A DNA stretch of 64,000 nt, taken from contig NZ_JACGLT010000015.1 of assembly GCF_014062315.1 (NCBI RefSeq), positions 25,188-89,187 on the forward strand. Reading direction: 5' to 3'. The number at the start of each line of letters is the position of its first letter. Positions within the stretch are counted from its first letter, which is position 1. Made by a program: the position numbers and the translations under genes. Origin of the DNA: Gelidibacter maritimus. Its GTDB lineage: Bacteria > Bacteroidota > Bacteroidia > Flavobacteriales > Flavobacteriaceae. Shown in pieces: positions 1 to 7,412 of this stretch. The notes below the pieces were generated by a model that was not told the origin of the DNA, made no database searches, and saw only the letters and a list, made by a program, of their open reading frames with translations.

Positions 1-2
1 TA

Positions 3-449
3 TGGCGTATTTATTGCGGTCATGATCATAATCTATTTAAACCCTTTATTGTTCAAAAATCGTCGTTTCCGTATTTAAGCAGTTGTTTAAAAGCGCATTT
101 AGAGCGGTTTCCAGATTCCAAAACAGGGCTATCTACCTTAGAAATGCATACACTCCATATGATATCTGATCATACCATAACCTCAAAACGCCATCTATTG
201 GGCTATATTTTGAATTTTCAAGGGTATTATGGTTTTGGGGACATCCAGATTGAAAGAATGATCAACAGACTGAGTATTTTTTACACTGAAGAAGAAAACC
301 GAGTTGTTCTCAATCGGAAAGGACATGACGCATTGTTGGAAAATCGTGATTTTTCTAAGGACATGGCTTCCAAGATGATTTACGGAGGTGTCAAAAAAAT
401 GGATTTTCAGTTCAGTAAAATTGAAAATAAACTTGTAAAATCGACCTAA
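3..449 (+). CDS. DUF1835-family protein, C-terminal part (cut by window edge)
   Basis: Frame 3 is open from the first bases of the window to a TAA that overlaps the next gene's ATG (TAATG), so this is the tail of a longer gene and not a gene starting at the first ATG (144). Upstream of that ATG the frame reads plausible protein (KAHLERFPDSKTGLSTLE), continuing into HLLGYILNFQGYYGFGD. This resembles the C-terminal half of Bacteroidota proteins annotated as DUF1835 domain-containing; that family assignment is from memory. About 148 residues are visible, with no signal peptide or membrane segment. The biochemical function of the family is not known to me. The one-base overlap suggests translational coupling with the phosphorylase downstream. 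Confidence 0.7.
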   Translation, partial: WRIYCGHDHNLFKPFIVQKSSFPYLSSCLKAHLERFPDSKTGLSTLEMHTLHMISDHTITSKRHLLGYILNFQGYYGFGDIQIERMINRLSIFYTEEENRVVLNRKGHDALLENRDFSKDMASKMIYGGVKKMDFQFSKIENKLVKST

Positions 450-1318
450 TGGCCATAAAAGCATCAGAACTTATACTCAATCCGGATGGCAGTGTCTATC
501 ATCTTAATCTAAGACCAGAACATCTGGCCACGACAATCATTACTGTTGGCGACCCAGATCGCGTTGATCGGGTTACAAAATACTTTGATACTATTGAATT
601 TGAAACAAGAAAAAGAGAGTTTCATACACAAACCGGAACCTACAAAGGCAAACGGATTACAGTGATTTCAACAGGCATTGGTACGGACAATATTGATATT
701 GTCATCAATGAGCTGGACGCCTTGGTCAACATCGACTTAGAAAAACGTGACGTCAAAGACCAACTCACCGCATTGGAAATTATTAGAATAGGAACTTCGG
801 GTTCCATCCAAAAGGATATCCCTTTAAACTCTTTTTTAATAAGTGATTACGCCGCTGGTTTTGATAGTTTGTTGCATTTTTATGACAGTGAACACGTCCA
901 ACATCATAAAATTTCAGATGCCTTAGTCAATCATACCAATTGGAGTACTCTAAAATCAAGACCCTATATTGTAAGATGCAACGAAGCTTTGTTGAGTAAA
1001 TTCAGTTCCGAAAAAACGGTACGCGGTTTTACAGCTACCAATGTTGGGTTTTATGGCCCTCAGGGTCGGGTTTTGAGACTTTCTTTGCAGGATGGCCAAC
1101 TGAATGATAAATTGTCAAGTTTTAATTATAACGATATGGCCATAACCAATTTAGAAATGGAAACTGCCGGGATTTATGGTTTGTCCGCACTATTAGGTCA
1201 CAAAGCTTTGTCGATGAATGCCATCATTGCCAATAGAGCAACTGGCGAATTTAGTAAAGATCCAAAAAATCTCGTTGATGATTTAATAAGATATACATTG
1301 GGCAAAATTGTGGAATAG
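449..1318 (+). CDS. nucleoside phosphorylase (uridine phosphorylase-like)
   Basis: A 289-aa cytoplasmic protein of the PNP/UDP phosphorylase superfamily, which cleaves ribonucleosides with phosphate to give free base and ribose-1-phosphate. Seen in the sequence: the N-terminal phosphate/ribose region with TVGDPDRVDRV, the GIGTDN segment, the IRIGTSGSIQ strand and the C-terminal substrate motif NLEMETAGIYGLSALLG with the ribose-contacting Glu. Length fits the family. An insertion around residues 95-105 (LEKRDVKDQ) is typical of longer Bacteroidota and eukaryote-like uridine phosphorylases. The start ATG overlaps the stop of the DUF1835 gene, which supports this start and a shared transcript. 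Base specificity (uridine or purine) cannot be decided by reading. Confidence 0.88.
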   Translation: MAIKASELILNPDGSVYHLNLRPEHLATTIITVGDPDRVDRVTKYFDTIEFETRKREFHTQTGTYKGKRITVISTGIGTDNIDIVINELDALVNIDLEKRDVKDQLTALEIIRIGTSGSIQKDIPLNSFLISDYAAGFDSLLHFYDSEHVQHHKISDALVNHTNWSTLKSRPYIVRCNEALLSKFSSEKTVRGFTATNVGFYGPQGRVLRLSLQDGQLNDKLSSFNYNDMAITNLEMETAGIYGLSALLGHKALSMNAIIANRATGEFSKDPKNLVDDLIRYTLGKIVE

Positions 1319-1412
1319 CTTAAAGACCCGAATACTCTAATTATAAATTTACATTAAATAACTTCCGTTAAGGAAGACATTCACATTGCTGGATAAATTA
1401 ATACACTTTTAA

Positions 1413-2267
1413 ATGACAACAGTAAAAATTGGTGGGGTACCTGAACATTTTAACCTTGCGTGGTATTTAACACTGAAAGATGGCGAGTATAAGCAGGAAA
1501 ATATCAATCTCCGGTGGGAAGATTATCCCGGTGGCACAGGTGCTATGAGTGAAGCGCTTCGGACAGGCGAAATTGATATGGCCGTTATTTTAACTGAAGG
1601 CATCATAAAGGATATTGCGGAAGGAAACCCGAGTAAAGTTGTTCAAATATTTGTCGAAACACCACTTATTTGGGGAGTTCATGTTGCGGCTGGTTCCGAA
1701 TTTAAATCTATCGAGGATTTAAAAGGCAAACGTTGTGCGATTAGTAGATTTGGCTCAGGATCTCACTTAATGGCCTATATCAATGCTGAAAATCATGGTT
1801 GGGATTTAGATACTGATCTAAATTTTGAGGTCATACAGGATTTAGAAGGCGCGGTAAAAGCACTGAGCAATGGCGATGCCGATTATTTTATGTGGGAAAA
1901 ATTTATGACCAAACCTATCGTAGACTCCGGTGTTTTTAGACGCATAGATAATTGTCCTACGCCGTGGCCATGTTTTGTTATTGCAGTTAGGGATGAGTTT
2001 TTAAAGGCCAATGAAAATGTAGTTAAGATTGTATTAGAGATTATCAATAATACCACTATCGATTTTAAAGAGATTCCAAGCATAGACCGAATGATCGCCA
2101 ATAGATATGAGCTCCAATTGGAAGACGTTCAAGAATGGCTTTCTTTAACAGAATGGTCGCAAAGCCATTTGAAGGCGGCTACGGTAAAAGAAGTTCAAGA
2201 GAAATTAATGAAATTGGACATCCTTACCGAGCAAAAGCCTTACAGTGAAATCGTTAAAAATATCTAG
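1413..2267 (+). CDS. periplasmic-binding-fold protein without signal peptide
   Basis: A 284-aa protein with the type 2 periplasmic binding fold (NMT1/THI5-like or aliphatic-sulfonate-binding-like). Visible features are an early IGGVPEHFNLAWYLTLKDG strand-helix, the YPGGTGAMSEAL loop, GEIDMAVILTEG (the 'amount of ligand-dependent ORF' region of SBPs) and FKSIEDLKGKRCAISRFGSGSH. It starts directly with the domain: there is no signal peptide, no lipobox, and no ABC permease or ATPase beside it. It therefore probably stays in the cytoplasm, as THI5-type enzymes and some sensor modules do. Substrate and role are unknown. A 94-bp gap separates it from the phosphorylase, so it may have its own promoter. 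Confidence 0.75.
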   Translation: MTTVKIGGVPEHFNLAWYLTLKDGEYKQENINLRWEDYPGGTGAMSEALRTGEIDMAVILTEGIIKDIAEGNPSKVVQIFVETPLIWGVHVAAGSEFKSIEDLKGKRCAISRFGSGSHLMAYINAENHGWDLDTDLNFEVIQDLEGAVKALSNGDADYFMWEKFMTKPIVDSGVFRRIDNCPTPWPCFVIAVRDEFLKANENVVKIVLEIINNTTIDFKEIPSIDRMIANRYELQLEDVQEWLSLTEWSQSHLKAATVKEVQEKLMKLDILTEQKPYSEIVKNI

Positions 2268-2337
2268 CTTATGCGTAGAGATTTAACATTTTATTAAGTT
2301 TTTGCTGGTTTTGAGCTACTATGGTTCTAAAATTAGC

Positions 2338-2345
2338 TACATTTG
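2338..2345 (+). promoter_or_regulatory. candidate -7 box (TAnnTTTG) for the 58-aa protein
   Basis: TACATTTG fits the Bacteroidota primary-sigma -7 consensus TAnnTTTG and lies 42 nt before the ATG at 2388. A TTTTG lies upstream, but the spacing (about 24 nt) is longer than the usual 17-20, so the -33 element is doubtful. Confidence 0.4.
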
Positions 2346-2387
2346 TAGTCCAAATCGTCCTAATTTTTTTGGCATATACAAATTGAT

Positions 2388-2564
2388 ATGATCATGACCA
2401 TTATTTTAATTGTTGTTTCTTTAGTTGCTTTAAATTTCCTACTACTTATATTCAGCTGTAATAAATCTACTAAAAAGAACATTACAGAAGTAAAATCGAT
2501 GCAACGCTCTGCACCTATTACCAAACAATTGGATCAACGCCAACTTGCTCCAACTGGAAGTTAG
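2388..2564 (+). CDS. 58-aa small membrane-anchored protein
   Basis: A short ORF that size-limited gene callers miss. It starts at ATG 2388 (an in-frame ATG at 2394 is an alternative) and encodes 58 aa. One hydrophobic segment (residues 2-23, rich in I, L and V) runs into SCNKSTKKN, followed by a polar tail ending QLAPTGS. The hydrophobic-then-Cys arrangement resembles a lipoprotein signal (FSC), or it is a single N-terminal membrane anchor. It has a candidate -7 box. Its last 47 bases overlap the 3' end of ung on the opposite strand, so both strands are read there. I recall similar small proteins ending in LAPTGS beside ung in other flavobacteria, but could not check this. Function unknown. 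Confidence 0.55.
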   Translation: MIMTIILIVVSLVALNFLLLIFSCNKSTKKNITEVKSMQRSAPITKQLDQRQLAPTGS

Positions 2565-3183
2565 CCTTACTAAAATTTTTGTTCCCAAACCAATACCCTC
2601 TATTCGCACTTAATGGCGAAGGATGCCCTGAAGTGATAATGGTGTGCTTGGAGGCATTTATTAACTTAGCTTTATTTTTGGCAAAACCACCCCAAAGTAA
2701 AAAAACGACGTTATTTTTTTGATCACTAATTGTTTTAATAACCTGATCCGTAAAAGTTTCCCAACCTTGTTTTTGATGACTGCCGGCAATTCCCGCTCTC
2801 ACCGTTAGCGTTGCATTGAGCAATAAAACGCCTTGTTTCGCCCACTGATCTAAATTCCCTGAGGTTGGATATGGCTTATTTAAATCAGACTCTAACTCTT
2901 TAAAAATATTTCTTAGGGATGGCGGATGCGCCATGCCATCATTTACCGAAAAGCACAAGCCGTTGGCCTGCCCAGCACCGTGGTATGGGTCTTGACCAAT
3001 AATCACCAATTTAACTTGATCAAATGGCGTCCAATTAAAAGCATTGAAAATGGCTTCTTTTTTCGGATAACAGGTATGATTGGCATATTCATGATCTACA
3101 AATGCCATTAGCGATTTAAAATAAGGTTTCTCAAACTCTGATTGAAGCATTTTCTGCCAACTGGAATGGATATTAATCTGCAT
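2518..3183 (-). CDS. ung: uracil-DNA glycosylase, family 1
   Basis: A 221-aa enzyme that removes uracil from DNA as the first step of base excision repair. The family 1 hallmarks are present: GQDPYHG near residues 63-69 (Asp65 general base), GLCFSV, LLLNATLTVRAG, and the DNA-intercalation motif HPSPLSA with His187. Length matches the family. It is transcribed away from mutS2-like across a 116-bp divergent region. Its 3' end overlaps the convergent 58-aa small gene by 47 bp. Confidence 0.97.
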   Translation of the reverse strand: MQINIHSSWQKMLQSEFEKPYFKSLMAFVDHEYANHTCYPKKEAIFNAFNWTPFDQVKLVIIGQDPYHGAGQANGLCFSVNDGMAHPPSLRNIFKELESDLNKPYPTSGNLDQWAKQGVLLLNATLTVRAGIAGSHQKQGWETFTDQVIKTISDQKNNVVFLLWGGFAKNKAKLINASKHTIITSGHPSPLSANRGYWFGNKNFSKANFQLEQVGVDPIVW

Positions 3184-3299
3184 GGTTAGTTTTAGGTTTT
3201 GGATAAAAATAAGATGATTTTTTGTATGTCAACAAATAGACGTGCCAAAACTTTAAATTTCCGTAAATTTGCTCCAAATTAAAGTTCCCCTAAAAGAGA

Positions 3300-5465
3300 A
3301 TGCACATTCAAGATAAAACCTTAAAAGATATTGAATTTTATACCGTCTTAAACCAAATGGCGGATTATTGCGTTACGCACTTGGGAACTGAAAAAGCCTT
3401 ACAGATTAGGCCATTCAGAAGAAAAGATGAAATTCTGACAGCTTTAGAGCTGACCAATGATTATTTGGCGTCTTTTGAAAATGAAAACCGCATTCCAAAT
3501 CATGGGTTTGAGCCTATCACCAAGGAAATCCAACTTTTAAAAATAGAAAACTCATTTCTGGAACCCAGTAGTTTCAAAAAGATCAAGGCTATTTCAATTT
3601 CAAATAATGAAATAATCGGTTTTTTAAAGAAATTTAAGGAGTATTACCCCAACTTATTTGAGTTCTCTACCCCTATTCCCGTTACCACTGAATTGATTCA
3701 TGAAATAGATAGCGTCATTGATCGGTTTGGAGATGTTAAGGACGGTGCATCGCAGGAACTATTAAGATTAAGACAAGAGATCAATGCTATTAGAGGCAAA
3801 ATCAACCAAAGTTTTATGTCAGCCCTCAACGCTTATAGCGGCATGGATTATTTAGATGATATTAGGGAATCCGTGGTTGAAAATAAGCGGGTATTGGCAG
3901 TCAAAGCAATGTATAGGCGTAAAGTGAAGGGCGCCATTTTGGGAGGTAGTAAAACAGGCAGCATTGTTTATATTGAACCTGAAGCAACGTTTAGATATAC
4001 ACGCGAACTCAATAATTTAGAATTCGAAGAAACAGAAGAAGTCAACAGGATATTAAAACAGCTGACTGATTTTATGAGACCATTTCGAGATTTGTTAATG
4101 GACTATCAAAGTTTTTTGACGGATATCGACGTTATTTTTGCCAAAGCGAAATATGCACAATCCATCAATGCGCTGCTGCCGGAAATTACTGAAAACAAAG
4201 ACTATATTCTCAGAGATGCCATCCATCCGTTGCTTTATATTTCAAACCAAAAAAAGAATATCAAAACCTTTCCACAATCCATAGAATTACATCCTGAAAA
4301 TAGGATTATTGTTATTTCAGGACCTAATGCAGGTGGGAAAAGTATTACTTTGAAAACGGTGGGGTTGTTGCAGGTCATGTTACAGAGCGGACTGTTGATT
4401 CCAGTACATGAACGTAGTAAAATCTGCTTATTCAATCGAATATTAACTGATATTGGTGATAATCAATCGATTGAAAACCATTTAAGCACGTATAGTTACC
4501 GATTGAAACGAATGCATTACTTCCTTAAGAAGTGTAATAACAACACGCTTTTCTTAATTGATGAATTTGGAACCGGTAGTGATCCGGAACTGGGCGGCGC
4601 TTTGGCCGAAACATTTTTGGAAGAGTTTTATCACAGGGAAGCCTACGGAATTATCACCACCCACTACTCCAATCTTAAAGTTTTGGCCAACGAATTGCCA
4701 TTTATGCAAAATGCCAATATGATGTTTGATGAGAAAAGTTTGGAGCCTATGTTTAAACTTGCACTAGGTCAAGCGGGAAGTTCCTTTACCTTTGAAGTGG
4801 CCCAGAAAAATGGAATTCCATATAGTTTGATCAACCGCGCAAAAAAGAAAATTGAACGCGGAAAAGTACGGTTCGATGCCACGATCGCAAAGCTCCAGAA
4901 AGAACGTTCTAAATTGGAAAAAACAGAACGTTCTCTTAAAGTTAACGAACAGAAAAAATTGAACGAAGCTGAAAAGCTTGAGGAGATCAATCAGAAGATC
5001 CAGAGAAAGCTTGAGAGCTATCAAGAGTTGTACGACAGCAATCAACGGCTGATTTATTTGGGACAAAAGATGGATGATTTGGCAGAGCGCTATTTTAACA
5101 ACAAGCAAAAGCGTGAACTGATGTCTGAGTTGTTTAAAATTGTCCAAATTGAAAATTCCAAGCGAAAGAAAGTTCCGGCCAAAGTGCAGAAGGTACAAAA
5201 AGCAAAGGCGAAAAAAGTTATTAAGGAAGCTGAGAAAACGGTTGACGTCATTCGTCAGAAAAAGAAAGCTGCCAAGAAGAAAGTTGAGGCTGCTCCAAAA
5301 CCAAAGCCGAATTTTAAGATTGGTGACCGCGTCAGATTACAGGATGGTAGAGCTGTTGGCAGTATTGATAAAATCGAAAAAAATAAAGCGATTATCAATT
5401 ACGGTATATTCACCACCAATGTAAGTGTGGACCAACTTGAACTCGTAGAGGCGGCAAAAAAGTAA
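3300..5465 (+). CDS. MutS2-like ATPase without Smr nuclease domain
   Basis: A 721-aa protein of the MutS/MutS2 family. Seen in order: an N-terminal MutS core and clamp region, Walker A SGPNAGGKS near residue 340, Walker B with LFLIDEFGTGSDPELGG near 418, TTHYSNLK, then a long Lys/Glu-rich coiled coil, a basic Ala/Lys linker, and a small KOW-like end (FKIGDRVRLQDG to about residue 715). Canonical MutS2 has a coiled coil and then a C-terminal Smr endonuclease domain. Here no Smr motif is visible and the protein ends after the KOW-like module. It therefore likely binds branched nucleic acids or ribosomes without cutting. A -7 box TAAATTTG (3264-3271) precedes the ATG by 28 nt. Confidence 0.88.
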   Translation: MHIQDKTLKDIEFYTVLNQMADYCVTHLGTEKALQIRPFRRKDEILTALELTNDYLASFENENRIPNHGFEPITKEIQLLKIENSFLEPSSFKKIKAISISNNEIIGFLKKFKEYYPNLFEFSTPIPVTTELIHEIDSVIDRFGDVKDGASQELLRLRQEINAIRGKINQSFMSALNAYSGMDYLDDIRESVVENKRVLAVKAMYRRKVKGAILGGSKTGSIVYIEPEATFRYTRELNNLEFEETEEVNRILKQLTDFMRPFRDLLMDYQSFLTDIDVIFAKAKYAQSINALLPEITENKDYILRDAIHPLLYISNQKKNIKTFPQSIELHPENRIIVISGPNAGGKSITLKTVGLLQVMLQSGLLIPVHERSKICLFNRILTDIGDNQSIENHLSTYSYRLKRMHYFLKKCNNNTLFLIDEFGTGSDPELGGALAETFLEEFYHREAYGIITTHYSNLKVLANELPFMQNANMMFDEKSLEPMFKLALGQAGSSFTFEVAQKNGIPYSLINRAKKKIERGKVRFDATIAKLQKERSKLEKTERSLKVNEQKKLNEAEKLEEINQKIQRKLESYQELYDSNQRLIYLGQKMDDLAERYFNNKQKRELMSELFKIVQIENSKRKKVPAKVQKVQKAKAKKVIKEAEKTVDVIRQKKKAAKKKVEAAPKPKPNFKIGDRVRLQDGRAVGSIDKIEKNKAIINYGIFTTNVSVDQLELVEAAKK

Positions 5466-5590
5466 AACAACAAGTGTATTATACATTTGATTTATAGGTA
5501 TTTATAGTGTATTATTTAAAGCTATGGATTACCTAATTTTAATACCACTCACTGGTCATCAATATAATAAATCGTAAAAAATAAAGCATC

Positions 5591-6007
5591 ATGTCCATAG
5601 ATTTGGAGAAAAATAAAAAGCTAATTCTTTTTGACGGGGTCTGTAACCTTTGTGATGCCTCGGTACAGTATGTGATCAAACATGATAAAGACGATGTATT
5701 TCGTTATACGACTTTACAGGGGGAAGTTGGTCAAGCTGTTATAAAAAAGTTTAATGTGGATACTAATAAAATGGACTCTATATTACTCTATTCTTCAGAG
5801 GATGGTATTTCATATAAATCGTCTGCAGCTTTAAAAATTGCGTCAAAACTTGGGTTCCCAAGAAATTTAATGACTGTATTTTTAATTGTGCCCGCATTCA
5901 TCAGAAATTGGGTATACGATTTTATTGCGAAAAACAGATATAAATGGTATGGCAAAAAGGAGGCGTGTATGATTCCAACTAAAGAGCTAAGGTCTAAGTT
6001 TTTATAA
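5591..6007 (+). CDS. DCC-family thiol-disulfide oxidoreductase-like protein
   Basis: A 138-aa protein of the DCC family (DUF393), a thioredoxin-like group. The defining N-terminal motif is seen as LILFDGVCNLCDASVQ with a CxxC pair, followed by FRYTTLQGE and the conserved hydrophobic C-terminal half that usually ends near YKWYGKKEACMIP. No signal peptide. The physiological substrate is not established for the family. It is monocistronic, closed by a strong hairpin terminator 15 nt downstream. Confidence 0.9.
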   Translation: MSIDLEKNKKLILFDGVCNLCDASVQYVIKHDKDDVFRYTTLQGEVGQAVIKKFNVDTNKMDSILLYSSEDGISYKSSAALKIASKLGFPRNLMTVFLIVPAFIRNWVYDFIAKNRYKWYGKKEACMIPTKELRSKFL

Positions 6008-6021
6008 TTGAAATCCTATAT

Positions 6022-6052
6022 AAAAAAAAGTCCTCGGCAAAGGACTTTTTTT
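6022..6052 (+). terminator. rho-independent terminator after the DCC gene
   Basis: A-tract plus AGTCCT, loop CGGCAA, then AGGACT plus T-tract: a perfect stem with poly-U on the plus strand. The A-tract on the other side could let it work in both directions. Confidence 0.9.
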
Positions 6053-6360
6053 ATTTAACAACTACTTAAAAACTAAATTAATTTCAAACTTAACGATCAA
6101 TAAACAAACAATAAGTTGATTAATAGCACATTATTTTGATAACGTAAATCTATACAATAGACTTGTGACCAAATAAAATATTCGTTGAAGGGATTAAAAT
6201 AGTTGATTAAAATGTAGTTGATGCCAATATTATCTATAAATGGCATTAATACCTCCAAATGGAAGATTTTAATATCCAAAGTTCATGATGGCATTAAATT
6301 TTATATGACTAACTTAGAAATTAGCCTAATTAGATATTCGTTAAATAGTTGCGATTATCA
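6053..6360. other. 308-bp AT-rich intergenic stretch
   Basis: Lies between the DCC terminator and the stop of the ATP-grasp gene. A 60-codon ORF on the minus strand (6097-6279) has low-complexity composition (Ile, Asn, Tyr, Phe) and no recognisable domain, so I do not call it. No tRNA, repeat or convincing promoter was seen. Confidence 0.5.
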
Positions 6361-7401
6361 TTACAATGTTGCCAACCTGCTATTATACAGATAGTCGCCG
6401 TACATGCTTCTATAATAAACCTTCCGTTCAATAGACTCAATAACCGGTGTGGCAAAATCGACATCATACATTTGTCCCATCACATTTAAACCTCCTGGAC
6501 TAAAGACGTTAATCTCCATCAACTTAGAGCCTACAATATCGATGCCTACTAAAAACATGCCGTCTTGGACCAATTTTGGTCTGACAATTTCGGCGAGCTC
6601 CATAATCTGATCGGTCATCTTTACCTTTTCAGGTTTGCCACCGGCATGTATATTGCTTCTAATATCACCAGAGGCATTGACGCGCTGCATTAGGGCATAT
6701 TGGCCATCGACCTTTAAAGGCTCGCCATTCATTAAGAAGAGACGCGTATCGCCTCCTTTGGCCTCGGTAAGATACTCTTGGGCAATCACAAATCCGTCAC
6801 GACAAATAGCATCAATAGTTTGTGAAAGATTGTGTTCATTCTTCTTATCCATCATAAATACATTGGTTCCGCCCGATCCTTGTAAAGGCTTGAGAATCAT
6901 TTTCTGTTTTTGCTCTTTAAAGAACTCCTTTATCTCATTATGGTCTCGCGTAATTATTGTTTTAGGACGTAGAATTTCGGGGAAGTGCTGAAAGTACATT
7001 TTATTAACTGCTCCCGCCAAACTGCTTGGGTGGTTGAGCACCAACACGCCATTGGTCATAGCTATTTCGCCGAAAATAAAAGCCGCGTTATAAGCCCAAT
7101 CGCGTTCATTGATCTCATCTGCAGGATTATTTCGTAAAAATAGAACATCCAAGTCTTTAGAAGATAAGTTTACAAATTCTTCTTTCTGAATAGCCTTGAA
7201 ATAGGTTTCTTCACTTTTAAAAGTACGCTCACTTATCGTTTTACATCGCACAGATAGATGCCCTTTTGAAGCATACGACAACTCGCCAACACCAATAAAA
7301 AACACTTCATGCCCTCTTTTATAGGCAGCGTAACCTAAAGCTGGCGTGGTATAATTCCACTTTTCTGTAGCGTGGTCATTTATTATAAATCCTATTTTCA
7401 T
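6361..7401 (-). CDS. glutathione-synthase-like ATP-grasp ligase
   Basis: A 346-aa cytoplasmic ATP-grasp enzyme related to prokaryotic GshB. Visible are the N-terminal pre-ATP-grasp domain (MKIGFIINDHATEKWNY), FLRNNPADE, the nucleotide-binding MILKPLQGSGGTNVFMM loop, RLFLMNGEPL and the Mg-binding end MEINVFSPGGLNVMG. ATP-grasp ligases couple ATP to forming a carboxylate-amine or peptide-like bond. It is the third gene of an operon behind the QEGLA protein (11-bp gap). No gamma-glutamylcysteine ligase is nearby, and bshA in the same window suggests bacillithiol is the main thiol. Glutathione is therefore not an obvious product, and the real substrate is open. Confidence 0.85.
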   Translation of the reverse strand: MKIGFIINDHATEKWNYTTPALGYAAYKRGHEVFFIGVGELSYASKGHLSVRCKTISERTFKSEETYFKAIQKEEFVNLSSKDLDVLFLRNNPADEINERDWAYNAAFIFGEIAMTNGVLVLNHPSSLAGAVNKMYFQHFPEILRPKTIITRDHNEIKEFFKEQKQKMILKPLQGSGGTNVFMMDKKNEHNLSQTIDAICRDGFVIAQEYLTEAKGGDTRLFLMNGEPLKVDGQYALMQRVNASGDIRSNIHAGGKPEKVKMTDQIMELAEIVRPKLVQDGMFLVGIDIVGSKLMEINVFSPGGLNVMGQMYDVDFATPVIESIERKVYYRSMYGDYLYNSRLATL

Positions 7402-7412
7402 TTTGTCTGATT

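Noticed and set aside
1..78. A frame-1 hydrophobic fragment ending at TAA 78, looking like the end of a membrane protein
   Set aside because: Frame 3 over the same bases continues into a recognisable DUF1835-type tail up to 449. The hydrophobic reading is a shadow.
144..449. A 101-aa gene starting at ATG 144
   Set aside because: The frame is open and protein-like upstream of 144, so this is only the 3' part of a gene entering from outside the window.
4764..5198. 144-aa antisense ORF inside mutS2-like
   Set aside because: Product of the Lys/Glu-rich coiled-coil codons read backwards; no independent support.
6097..6279. 60-aa ORF on the minus strand
   Set aside because: Low-complexity composition, no domain or ribosome site, in an AT-rich spacer.
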